Origin: Candidatus Woesearchaeota archaeon
GTDB taxonomy: Archaea > Nanobdellota > Nanobdellia > Woesearchaeales > DSVV01
Direction of reading: 5' to 3'
Assembly (NCBI GenBank): GCA_016205905.1
Contig: JACQSP010000008.1
Span: forward strand, 1-20,308
Length of the DNA stretch: 20,308 nucleotides
Both the position numbers and the translations under genes were made by a program. Every line of letters begins with the position of its first letter. The first letter of the stretch is position 1. Below the pieces are notes generated by a model that saw nothing but the letters and a program-made list of their open reading frames with translations, was not told the origin of the DNA and did no database searches. Below, piece by piece: positions 1 to 6,913 of this stretch.

Positions 1-2
1 AA

Positions 3-35
3 GTTGCGAAGGTGATTAAGAAGTATAGAAGATAA
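3..35 (+). CDS. 3' end of a gene cut by the window edge (tentative)
   Basis: The reading frame beginning at base 3 gives VAKVIKKYRR followed by TAA. The lysine/arginine-rich tail looks like a normal protein C-terminus. The other two forward frames stop within 18 bases. Only ten residues are visible, so no family can be named and even its coding status is uncertain. Confidence 0.3.
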   Translation, partial: VAKVIKKYRR

Positions 36-239
36 AATATGATAAAATAATAAATAATAAAATAAAAAATAATTCATGAGACGAATGGCTGCGCCCACAA
101 ACGTGCTGTGAGCGAGAGAAAAAGATTAAGAGCATTAAAAAAAGGAATGAGAGCAAAAAAAGAAAATAAGAAACAGGAAATAATCTCTAAATAAATACAA
201 GAATAGTATATAATAAAAGCAAACAAGGGTAAACTAAAA
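36..239. other. Intergenic leader of the antiporter gene
   Basis: This AT-rich stretch has no convincing gene. It holds one copy of the dispersed CATGAGAC hairpin repeat (about 74-116) with degenerate GAGC-containing purine-rich sequence after it. A TATA-like box (TATATAAT, 207-214) lies about 26-30 nt before the antiporter ATG, which fits a near-leaderless archaeal promoter. Confidence 0.5.
74..116 (+). repeat. CATGAGAC hairpin repeat, copy 1
   Basis: TCATGAGACG is followed by a short hairpin (GGC-TGC-GCC) and the tail ACAAACGTGCTGTGAGCG. It matches copies at 4155, 13214 (reverse), 13324, 19281 (reverse) and 19391. This copy is the most degenerate in the stem. Read on the minus strand it ends CGTCTCATGA and then runs into T-rich sequence. 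Confidence 0.7.
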
Positions 240-2015
240 ATGGAAAATCATGTATTCCTTGACATTGGCCTTATAATTATAGTTGCTACACTTGTTGCGA
301 TTTTGGCAAAAAGATTCAGGCAGCCTTTAATCCCTGCTTATATCATTGCCGGTGTGATAATTGGCCCGGGAATAGCTTATCTTGCCAATACTCCTTTTAT
401 CAGCAGTTTACTTTCACTGCCTGAAAATTTTAATGTAATTGCAAATAATGATTTAATATCCACTCTGTCAGAAGTTGGAATTGCGCTTCTGCTGTTCATT
501 GTTGGACTGGAAATTAACCTAAAGAGTTTCAAGGACGTTGGTAAAGTAACAACATACGGCGCTTTGACGTATACAAGCTTAATTTTTGGCTTGGGTTTTA
601 TCTTATCCAAAATATTCGGCTTTGGCAATATTGAATCAATTTATGTTGCATTGGTGTTTGTGTTCAGCAGCACAATGGTGGTCGTGAAAATCTTATCTGA
701 CAGAAGAGAGATAGACACCCTTCATGGCAAGATTATAATAGGATTTTTGCTGATTGAAGACGTGATTGCAATATTTGCCTTGTTTATATTGACTACACTG
801 TCTGCTTTTTCATTTTCTTCTTTATTTATCACCTTATTTGTGGCAATAATAGTTACAGTTGCAGTTATTTTGTTAAGCGATCACTTTTTGCCAAAAGTGT
901 TTAGGTTTGTGGCTGATTCAAAAGACCTCTTGTTTTTAACTGCGCTCGGTGTTTGTTTCTTATTCAGCCTTGTTTTTTACAGTATTGGATTTTCAATAGC
1001 AATCGGCTCATTCATAGGAGGCATTATCCTCGGCAATCTCCCTTATAATTTTGAAATTGTCGGAAGAATAAGATCTCTGAGGGATTTCTTCTCGACATTA
1101 TTCTTTGTAAGCTTAGGAATGCAGTTAGAGTTAAAAGGGGTTATATCATTATTGCCTTTCTTTTTGATTGCTCTCATTGTTGTATCTATTATTAAGCCAT
1201 TTTTGACTATGTGTGTTGTAGGATTTTTTGGCTACAGAAAATATACTGCTTTTAAAGTTGGCACATCTTTATCGCAGATAAGCGAATTTTCACTGATATT
1301 GATAAGCCAGGGAATGTTATTAGGCTATGTTTCAAGCAATGTGTTTTCAATCGTTGTGCTTCTTGCGATAGTCACTGTAATTATTACAACATATACCATG
1401 GACCATACGATGGGCATTTACAATAAAGTAAAGCATCTGCTAGGTTTTCTTGAATCAACAGAAAGGCTTGATGAAACAAGCCATCATTACAAGAAACAAA
1501 GCAATGATGTTATTCTTTGCGGCTGTGATAGAATGGGCAGAAGCATCCTCCATAAATTAATTGCTGACAAAACCATGCCTTTGGTCGTTGATTATAACCC
1601 TAATATCATTAAAAAACTTCAGGCTCAAAACATCCCTGCAATGTATGGCGATATGACCAACGAAGAAATCCTTGAGCAGATAAATTTCAAAAAGGCCAAA
1701 ATACTGATAAACACCGTCGGAAATTTAGACACATCCTTAACATTAATAAAATCAGCAAAAAAACTTAATAGAAAGTTATTAATAATTGACTGTGCCAATC
1801 GTGTAAATGAAGCGCTGCAGCTGTATAAAGAGGGTGCAGATTATGTTATTCTCCCTCATTTTTTAAGCGGTGATTATGTTTCATTTTTATTGGGAAAAAA
1901 AGCATTGGGCAATATACAGTTAAAACGCAAAAACCATATAAATGAACTTAAGAAGCATAAAGACCATTTTTTAGAAGACAAACATCTTGAAGATGGATTC
2001 CATTTGTTTAGTTAA
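240..2015 (+). CDS. CPA2-family monovalent cation:proton antiporter with RCK domain
   Basis: This is a 591-residue polytopic membrane protein with roughly twelve hydrophobic segments over residues 1-385, followed by a cytoplasmic RCK/TrkA-N domain from about residue 421 (DVILCGCDRMG, a nucleotide-binding glycine motif, and the β-strand acidic site VVDYN). The membrane part shows family features such as the early RQPLIPAYIIAG segment, GIALLLFIVGLE and the FFVSLGMQ half-helix. KefB/KefC-like and NapA-like proteins exchange K+ or Na+ for protons across the cytoplasmic membrane, and the RCK domain usually gates transport by binding NAD(H) or another ligand. The ion cannot be fixed from sequence. 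Length is normal for the family. The stop codon TAA overlaps the ATG of a tiny downstream ORF (TAATG). Confidence 0.9.
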   Translation: MENHVFLDIGLIIIVATLVAILAKRFRQPLIPAYIIAGVIIGPGIAYLANTPFISSLLSLPENFNVIANNDLISTLSEVGIALLLFIVGLEINLKSFKDVGKVTTYGALTYTSLIFGLGFILSKIFGFGNIESIYVALVFVFSSTMVVVKILSDRREIDTLHGKIIIGFLLIEDVIAIFALFILTTLSAFSFSSLFITLFVAIIVTVAVILLSDHFLPKVFRFVADSKDLLFLTALGVCFLFSLVFYSIGFSIAIGSFIGGIILGNLPYNFEIVGRIRSLRDFFSTLFFVSLGMQLELKGVISLLPFFLIALIVVSIIKPFLTMCVVGFFGYRKYTAFKVGTSLSQISEFSLILISQGMLLGYVSSNVFSIVVLLAIVTVIITTYTMDHTMGIYNKVKHLLGFLESTERLDETSHHYKKQSNDVILCGCDRMGRSILHKLIADKTMPLVVDYNPNIIKKLQAQNIPAMYGDMTNEEILEQINFKKAKILINTVGNLDTSLTLIKSAKKLNRKLLIIDCANRVNEALQLYKEGADYVILPHFLSGDYVSFLLGKKALGNIQLKRKNHINELKKHKDHFLEDKHLEDGFHLFS

Positions 2016-2176
2016 TGAATTTGGAATTATCTAATGTTGAATGCAATGATAAGAAAGTTGAGAATCACAGGAATAATGAACATGATAAAAGTGATGAACA
2101 TGATAATCATAATGAAAATGATGAGTACGATGAGAATGATAGGAACGATAAGAATGATTATAAGATGATGAGGTAA
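2015..2176 (+). CDS. Tiny acidic Asn/Asp/His-rich protein (53 aa), hypothetical
   Basis: An uninterrupted 53-codon frame starts at an ATG sharing its A with the antiporter stop (TAATG) and ends 3 nt before the next ATG. The first sixteen residues (MNLELSNVECNDKKVE) look ordinary. The rest is low complexity, dominated by N, D, E and H in loose dipeptide repeats (EHD, NEND, DEYDEND). The DNA is a degenerate GAT/AAT/GAA repeat, so the frame could be open by chance. The tight coupling on both sides argues for translation. It may be a soluble disordered or metal-chelating peptide; no function is claimed. The alternative is a non-coding simple repeat. Confidence 0.45.
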   Translation: MNLELSNVECNDKKVENHRNNEHDKSDEHDNHNENDEYDENDRNDKNDYKMMR

Positions 2177-2179
2177 AAG

Positions 2180-2443
2180 ATGGATATACACTTACTTAAA
2201 ATCAAGGCAAAAGCATTAAGTCCGTTAGTCAGAATAGGAAAAGCAGGTTTAAATGAATATGTGATTGAAGAGATTAAAAAGCAATTACTTCTTCACAAGC
2301 TTGTTAAAATTAAACTGTTAAAGTCAAGCATACATGGTGAGAAGAGAGAATTTGTAGATGAGCTTCTTACACAGACTAATTCGCAGCTTATACTTTTACA
2401 GGGGAATATGGTTACAATTTACAAGGAGAATGGGAAAAAATAA
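2180..2443 (+). CDS. CRM-domain RNA-binding protein, YhbY-like
   Basis: This 87-residue protein is essentially one CRM domain. It has a basic N-terminal helix (MDIHLLKIKAKALSPLVRIG), the conserved glycine loop RIGKAG at residues 18-23, a helix ending EEIKKQLLLHKLVKIKLLK, and the C-terminal LLTQTNSQLILLQGNMVTIY strand region, which is nearly collinear with bacterial YhbY. Family members bind pre-50S ribosomal particles or structured RNA; a ribosome-assembly role here is inference. A Shine-Dalgarno GAGG (2170-2173) lies 6 nt before the ATG and inside the preceding small ORF, so the antiporter, the small ORF and this gene are likely co-transcribed. Confidence 0.85.
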   Translation: MDIHLLKIKAKALSPLVRIGKAGLNEYVIEEIKKQLLLHKLVKIKLLKSSIHGEKREFVDELLTQTNSQLILLQGNMVTIYKENGKK

Positions 2444-2487
2444 ATAGTAGGTTGACTAATTAAGACTAAATAAAAGAATAAATATAA

Positions 2488-2587
2488 ATTATATACTAAA
2501 CGTGATTAATTTTCGTACAAATTAATCACGTTTGTATATACAAAAGTGCAAAATAATGTCGATTATTTTGCACTTTTAGTATATAAT
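2488..2587. repeat. Double-hairpin element, copy A
   Basis: The outer arms ATTATATACTA (2488-2498) and TAGTATATAAT (2577-2587) are perfect 11-bp complements. Inside lie two perfect hairpins: 15 bp (2498-2512 with 2519-2533, loop TCGTAC) and 16 bp (2542-2557 with 2562-2577, loop GTCG), separated by the palindrome GTATATAC (2534-2541). Alternatively each hairpin can extend through the central TATATA using one bulged base (T2497 or A2578). The same architecture with different stem sequences occurs at 16154-16252. It sits 45 bp after the YhbY-like gene and 45 bp before the next ATG. Function is unknown: terminator, structured RNA or mobile palindrome are all possible. Confidence 0.85.
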
Positions 2588-2631
2588 CATAACAAAGAAA
2601 AGTAATAAAAAAAAGAAAAAAAGAGGATAAA

Positions 2632-4083
2632 ATGCCTGTAAGCTCGGAATTGCTAAAAAAGTTTGGATTTGATGAAGAAAAGACAGAATTAGGCAGGAAT
2701 AATTATGGCATTATTGTCGAGGGGCCTACTGGTTTTCCCAAACCTGCTGGTGTTAGGCGTGCTGTTCTTCAGGAATTTAACCAGTCCATTGAAGAAATGT
2801 ATTTCTGGCTACTGGAAGAGATTAGGCAAAGCCAGGGATTTAAGGATATCACTAAAATCACAGATATTTTTTCTGCTAGTGAACAGTCAGCTTTTTTTGG
2901 CAGTGCACAGCAAAGGTTAGGATTGCAGCAGGATAAAGTAAGCCAGTTTCTGGCTACGATTGGCAAAATGGTCAAAGAACTTTTCCAGCTGGTTAGGGAA
3001 TTAAGAATCCTCGACGAAAGATTGGGTTATTATGTGGACAGCTCAGATGCAACAAGCAAGAGCAGGGAAAGTGCTGAAATAACCTTGAAAGGAATATGGA
3101 TTGACTTAATCGAGCAGGGAGCAAAAAATCCTGCCTCTGTATATGGCATGTCCCGTGAGCTTCAATTTACAACCCTGCCGGACCTGTTTTTTTCTATCCA
3201 TCCTCCAACTAACAGGGATGTTGACGAGTATGTAGATAAACTTGATTTTAACAGAAAGGTCAAAGAAGTTCTAAAACGAAAGTTAAGAACATATATTGAA
3301 TGGAAGGAAAGAACACATCATGAGCTAAAAAGCAGAAGATTGTTTACATTGAAATATTTGAGGCAGCATTTTGATATCATTAGAATGTATATGACGTGGG
3401 TAAAGCCTTATCTCAAAAACATAAGAAGATTACAGTTGGCTGAGCGCCAGGAATCTCCAGATTTAATAAGTGCGTTTGAAGGCTCAATAGTTGAGATAGA
3501 ATTGCTTCTGAAAAGGTTCTCTAATAATATGGATTTGGATAAGCCAATAACACATAATACAGAAATTTATGCAGTGATTATAGTATATATTTTCTACAGG
3601 ACAAAACCAACAATGGCTTACCAGCAGGAATATCAAAAAGGGCCAATGCACGTTGGTTTAACAGATCTACAGATGAGAGCATATGCATGGGACAAGAAAA
3701 AGATTGAAAAGTATATTCAAATGAAAGAGCATGAAGATATGCTGCTTCTTGAAAGTGTAGACGACTCTGTAAAAGCTGCAATGGAAGCATTAGGCGATGA
3801 GCTGGAAAAATATCTTAAAGAAGCAGGTGAGGAAATTACACTGCCGAAAGAAAAAAAGGTTGATCTTAAGAAACCGCAGACTATTTACGATCCTTTCTTT
3901 GCTGTATTCAGGGGTATTTTTGAGTTGTTTGGAGTCAGTTCGCATAAAAAGGAAAAAGAACATTCTCATCTAAATGAAGCACAATTAGAATTAGAAAAAA
4001 ATGTAGCAAAAAAAGATGCGAATGGAACTCTTTGGCAGCTTTATAAGAATTTCAAAAAGAAGAATAAATGCTTGAATTGGTAA
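2632..4083 (+). CDS. Large helical soluble protein, unrecognised
   Basis: The 483-residue product has no signal peptide or convincing membrane span. It looks mostly alpha-helical, with charged amphipathic stretches (for example residues 180-270) and a lysine/glutamate-rich C-terminal third. One hydrophobic patch (EIYAVIIVYIFYRTKP) is followed by charged helices. A segment near residue 430 (YDPFFAVFRGIFELFG) could be an amphipathic docking helix. It resembles long uncharacterised proteins seen in DPANN genomes, but no named family is recognised. GAGG at 2622-2625 lies 6 nt before the ATG and fixes the start. The next real gene (4473) is separated by 389 bp of repeats, so it probably has its own promoter. 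Confidence 0.8.
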   Translation: MPVSSELLKKFGFDEEKTELGRNNYGIIVEGPTGFPKPAGVRRAVLQEFNQSIEEMYFWLLEEIRQSQGFKDITKITDIFSASEQSAFFGSAQQRLGLQQDKVSQFLATIGKMVKELFQLVRELRILDERLGYYVDSSDATSKSRESAEITLKGIWIDLIEQGAKNPASVYGMSRELQFTTLPDLFFSIHPPTNRDVDEYVDKLDFNRKVKEVLKRKLRTYIEWKERTHHELKSRRLFTLKYLRQHFDIIRMYMTWVKPYLKNIRRLQLAERQESPDLISAFEGSIVEIELLLKRFSNNMDLDKPITHNTEIYAVIIVYIFYRTKPTMAYQQEYQKGPMHVGLTDLQMRAYAWDKKKIEKYIQMKEHEDMLLLESVDDSVKAAMEALGDELEKYLKEAGEEITLPKEKKVDLKKPQTIYDPFFAVFRGIFELFGVSSHKKEKEHSHLNEAQLELEKNVAKKDANGTLWQLYKNFKKKNKCLNW

Positions 4084-4154
4084 TCACTTGTTTGTATTAG
4101 TTTATTTTTTATTCTTTTGAATTTGGTTTATATTATTAAAAAAACTTAAAATAA

Positions 4155-4198
4155 TCATGAGACCGTGGACTGCGTCCCACATACGGGTTGTGAGCGGA
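4155..4198 (+). repeat. CATGAGAC hairpin repeat, copy 2
   Basis: TCATGAGACCGTGGACTGCG is followed by TCCCACATACGGGTTGTGAGCGG. The stem pairs GTGGAC with GTCCCAC (one bulge) and an outer CCGT with ACGG. The outer pair differs from the CGT/ACG seen in other copies, but base pairing is kept. A second partial box, GGATTGTGAGCGAAAAA, follows; copy 3 also has it. Confidence 0.75.
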
Positions 4199-4253
4199 AA
4201 ACAGGATTGTGAGCGAAAAAATATTAAGAAACATAACTTCAGCTAAACAAATA

Positions 4254-4436
4254 CTCTGCGACGGCTCTGTCCCAAATCTCACTTCGTTCGGGTTAGCAGC
4301 TTCAAATCCTCGCAGTGTAAGGTTAATGCTGACATTCCCCGTAAGGGGCAAGTCCCCCTTGTCAGCTCACAAGTAATATGAAAAGGATTTGACCTTTATG
4401 CTGCTAACCTCCATTCGGGACAGAGCCCTCTGCGAC
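4254..4436. mobile_element. MITE-like element 1 with 9-bp target duplication
   Basis: GGCTCTGTCCC (4263-4273) and its exact reverse complement GGGACAGAGCC (4417-4427) bound a 165-bp element. The direct repeat CTCTGCGAC flanks it on both sides (4254-4262 and 4428-4436), as a target-site duplication would. Sub-terminal matches (GGTTAGCAGC at 4290-4299, with its complement GCTGCTAACC near 4400) and a central stem GCTGACA/TGTCAGC (4328-4334/4360-4366) add to the folded structure. No transposase frame is present, so it is non-autonomous. The parent IS family is not identified. Confidence 0.8.
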
Positions 4437-4441
4437 TATAT

Positions 4442-4451
4442 ATTTATAAAT
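4442..4451 (+). promoter_or_regulatory. TATA box for the leaderless 4473 gene
   Basis: TTTATAAATA is centred about 26 nt before the ATG at 4473, the distance from an archaeal TATA box to its transcription start. No Shine-Dalgarno is present, so a leaderless transcript starting at the ATG is expected. It lies just outside the MITE's right target duplication. Confidence 0.65.
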
Positions 4452-4472
4452 ACCATAGTCTTACTATTATTA

Positions 4473-4985
4473 ATGGCAGCCTTAAACAAAGATGAGCTTC
4501 TTAAGCTAAGCCCAGCAGAGAGAATAGCGCAGTTAAAGAAGCTGGAAGAAGAAAAGAAAAAGGAGCTTGAAGAAGCTGAAAAACTATTGAAAGAAACAGA
4601 GAAAGAGATTTCTGACGCTGTTTCAGATGCAAAAAAAGAAAGGCCTCTGGAAGAAATGATTGGTGGCAGACACAGGCATGCTGATGATGAAGAACCTTCT
4701 CCTGAACATCATGAAGAAATTCATCCACCTAATCTGGATTATAAGCCTAAGGTAGATTATGCACTTGATTTGTACCAAAGGATAAAGACTTACGCTGACA
4801 GAGAAGAACCATTAAGTAATGCAGAAAGAGCAAGTGTTGAAGCAATCTACGGAACATTTAACGACGTCATCAGAGAAGCATCAGAGCATGAGGAGAAGAT
4901 TGAGCACATTTCCAGCAGCGTGAAACGATTGGTTAAAGATCTTTTAGGGGAATATCATTCTAATTTAAAGTATGATTCTGAGTAA
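4473..4985 (+). CDS. Coiled-coil acidic protein, unrecognised
   Basis: The 170-residue product starts MAALNKDELL. Residues 8-55 form a charged coiled coil (KLEEEKKKELEEAEKLLK). A His/Asp/Glu-rich linker follows (GGRHRHADDEEPSPEHHEE), then a compact helical C-terminal domain (from VDYALDLYQRIKTYADRE to the end). No signal peptide or membrane span is visible, and no family is recognised. An in-frame ATG at 4389 would extend it by 28 residues, but that extension is encoded by the MITE end and its target duplication. The 4473 start matches a TATA box spaced for a leaderless mRNA, so it is preferred. Confidence 0.75.
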   Translation: MAALNKDELLKLSPAERIAQLKKLEEEKKKELEEAEKLLKETEKEISDAVSDAKKERPLEEMIGGRHRHADDEEPSPEHHEEIHPPNLDYKPKVDYALDLYQRIKTYADREEPLSNAERASVEAIYGTFNDVIREASEHEEKIEHISSSVKRLVKDLLGEYHSNLKYDSE

Positions 4986-5062
4986 AGTATTTAAATTCTA
5001 AGTTCTATTAATTTTTTGTAATTATTCATTTACATAAATTGATGTTACTAAATCGACTGTGT

Positions 5063-5238
5063 ATTAAATAGTATGTGCATAGCTCTCATTTGGACTATGC
5101 TACTGCCAGTTGCAGTGGCGGAAATCATGCAGTAATAATAACAGTGATTTCCGTTTCCTGAAAGATAAATTAAAAATGCCACTGCAACAAATTTGGGGCA
5201 GTAGCATTATCATAAGAGCTATGCACATACATTAAATA
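5063..5238. mobile_element. MITE-like element 2 with 8-bp target duplication
   Basis: The 160-bp element at 5071-5230 has perfect 16-bp terminal inverted repeats (GTATGTGCATAGCTCT at 5071-5086 and its complement at 5215-5230) flanked by the direct repeat ATTAAATA (5063-5070 and 5231-5238). Nested further inside are perfect stems of 11 bp (5097-5107/5197-5207), 11 bp (5109-5119/5178-5188) and 9 bp (5119-5127/5145-5153). The whole element can therefore fold into one long interrupted hairpin. It has no coding capacity. Its ends are unrelated to those of element 1. It lies 28 bp upstream of the CARDB protein start and may influence that gene's promoter. Confidence 0.88.
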
Positions 5239-5266
5239 AGCATTTTATTAAAGAAGGTGTAATAAC

Positions 5267-6004
5267 ATGGCAAAAAGAGGCAAAATCGGCAAATTAAAAA
5301 CCAGTAAATTTTCATTAAATAAACATAAAATTAATCCAGTAGAGAAATATTTAATATTTGGCATTCTTGCTGTTGTCGTTTTAATTATAATCTTGCTATT
5401 TAATATGAACTGGTTTGAGAAAACCTCAGAACTTGGAGCAGAGCAGACTCTTGATGGAACAGGGCAAGCTCTTGTCGGCAAAGCGTTCAGCTATACTGGC
5501 TGTGAAAAACTGCCATGCCTTATCAAAGCGAAAAAAGACACTTTTTACGGATTTAGTTATAAGGATGTATTGTACAAATTCAGAGTAAAGGAGCTTGATG
5601 CAGCCAACGAGAAGATTAAATATGAGATTGCCTTGATGGAAACAAAAGAGGAAGAAGGTATGGCAGACATATTTATAGACCACATGGAAGTTGTTAAAGT
5701 CGAAGAGCCGTATGTTTATTTTGAGTTTACAATAAAAAATAAAGGCAAAAAAGATGTTTATGATACTTTTCCTGTAAGAGTTGATGTTCTCGACAAGAAT
5801 GGAGATGTGTGGAAATCAGCCTATAAACCTATTGAAGGCATTGATCAGGATGAATCTATTGTTGTTGAATTATCTGTTAAGTTCGACGTAACTTATTATT
5901 ACAAAGACAACAAGATACCATTTGTTGTTTATGTTGATCCTTCAAATATCATCAAGGAATCAGATGAAACCAATAATGTTGATGATGATGTTTATAGTGA
6001 ATAA
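5267..6004 (+). CDS. N-anchored CARDB-domain surface protein (short cassette)
   Basis: This 245-residue protein has a basic cytoplasmic tail (MAKRGKIGKLKTSK), one membrane span at about residues 28-47, and an exported remainder. Residues about 124-240 form a CARDB-like immunoglobulin-fold domain, with FEFTIKNKGKKDVYDTFPV and the signature SNIIKESDETNN near the end. CARDB domains mediate adhesion or surface-layer interactions, and the role here is inferred only at that level. The sequence after the membrane span (QALVGKAFSYTGC) matches QLAGKAVEYAG in the 6914 gene, so the two are paralogues. A Shine-Dalgarno GAAGGTGT (5253-5260) precedes the ATG. The next gene begins 6 nt after its stop. Confidence 0.8.
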   Translation: MAKRGKIGKLKTSKFSLNKHKINPVEKYLIFGILAVVVLIIILLFNMNWFEKTSELGAEQTLDGTGQALVGKAFSYTGCEKLPCLIKAKKDTFYGFSYKDVLYKFRVKELDAANEKIKYEIALMETKEEEGMADIFIDHMEVVKVEEPYVYFEFTIKNKGKKDVYDTFPVRVDVLDKNGDVWKSAYKPIEGIDQDESIVVELSVKFDVTYYYKDNKIPFVVYVDPSNIIKESDETNNVDDDVYSE

Positions 6005-6010
6005 TTAAAA

Positions 6011-6682
6011 ATGGTAAAAGCTAAACAATTTTGTGGGTTACATTTTATTTGTTTAATGATATTATTACTAATTGGATTAATTCTTTCTTCTCTGTTTACC
6101 ATTGCGTTAAAAGAAGGCGAGACAGAATTCTTTGAATTTAATGACGAGCAATTTGCGCTGACAGCTGCCAATGTAAATCCCGACGGAACAGCAGATATTA
6201 TTATAAGCAAACACATTCCTGATTTTGCAAAATCATTAAATGTTGGCGAGTCACAAACCTATTTCAGCAACTGGCAGTGTTTTGTGGCAACATTATTTGA
6301 TGTTGAGCTGGATAAGTCTAATGTTTATATATCTAAATGTGCTGGTATGAGCGAAGAAAGTATTGAACCTGAAAAAACTGAAACTAAAACAGCAACAAAA
6401 ACTGACATTAAAACTGAAACTAAAACAGCAACAGAAACAACAAATAGTGAGAAGAAAACTGCTGAATTAACAATTAAAGATGATAAGGAAGCTGAAGAAG
6501 ATAACCTAACTGAATTAGAGCAATTAGAACAGAATTTAGGGCCAGTACAGGAAACACCAGAGCCGTTTCTCGAAAAGAAGATTAGCTTAGGAAACGTGCT
6601 CATGGCTGTTTTAGTGTTCTTTGGATTGATTATGATAATTCTTTTGTTTGTTGTTTATTATGTTAGGAAAGGAAGTTATTAA
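6011..6682 (+). CDS. Membrane-anchored surface protein with one CF module (short cassette)
   Basis: The 223-residue protein has a hydrophobic signal sequence (residues 10-31) and an exported domain beginning ALKEGETEFFEFNDEQFALTA. This domain contains the paired-cysteine motif WQCFVATLFDVELDKSNVYI...C. A Thr/Lys/Glu linker with a 12-residue repeat (KTETKTATKTDI, encoded by a 36-bp DNA repeat near 6375-6446) follows, then a C-terminal membrane span (about 194-217) with a short basic tail. The N-terminal domain aligns by eye with the start of the 8189 protein (ALKQGETKAVDINSDNVFDFAV), so the two are paralogous. It follows the CARDB gene by 6 nt and is probably co-translated. No named family is recognised. 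Confidence 0.75.
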   Translation: MVKAKQFCGLHFICLMILLLIGLILSSLFTIALKEGETEFFEFNDEQFALTAANVNPDGTADIIISKHIPDFAKSLNVGESQTYFSNWQCFVATLFDVELDKSNVYISKCAGMSEESIEPEKTETKTATKTDIKTETKTATETTNSEKKTAELTIKDDKEAEEDNLTELEQLEQNLGPVQETPEPFLEKKISLGNVLMAVLVFFGLIMIILLFVVYYVRKGSY

Positions 6683-6913
6683 ATGTGTGTTGAGTTGTGG
6701 CATATGTCCTAATTAAAACATATAATAAAAAGTGGACAATACATTAGTTTCCCCAAACTGAACTATCTTTAGGAAAGAAGTTAAAGAAGTGTAAACTAAT
6801 TATCAAATTGAACAATTTAAGATTTATTTCCGTAACATTTATAAATAAATTTATACAAAAGATAAATAAACATTATTTTTAAGTAAAAAAAATATATATT
6901 AAGAGGTGTAAAA
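6683..6913. other. Intergenic region with promoter for the long surface cassette
   Basis: This is 231 bp without a gene. TTTATAAATAAATTTATA near 6839-6856 offers one or two TATA boxes. Their predicted starts leave a short leader carrying the Shine-Dalgarno GAGGTG (6903-6908) of the next gene. A spaced 8-bp inverted repeat (ATTAGTTT / AAACTAAT, about 50 bp apart) is present but weak. Confidence 0.5.

Larger units (their letters stand above)
4084..4472. other. Repeat-rich intergenic region
   Basis: This 389-bp gap holds a CATGAGAC hairpin repeat (4155-4198, with a second GTGAGCG box near 4210) and a 165-bp MITE-like insertion (4263-4427). It ends with a TATA box for the downstream leaderless gene. 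No gene is supported: the open frames crossing it read through inverted repeats. Confidence 0.7.

Noticed and set aside
201..214. TAGTATATAAT near the antiporter start, like the right arm of the double-hairpin element
   Set aside because: There is no matching left arm or internal hairpins; better explained as a TATA box.
4136..4351. 71-codon minus-strand frame across the intergenic repeats
   Set aside because: It reads through a CATGAGAC repeat and half of the MITE; the frame is explained by these repeats and has no ribosome binding site or TATA box.
6744..6801. Spaced inverted repeat ATTAGTTT / AAACTAAT
   Set aside because: Eight A/T-rich bases with a long loop are expected by chance in this composition.
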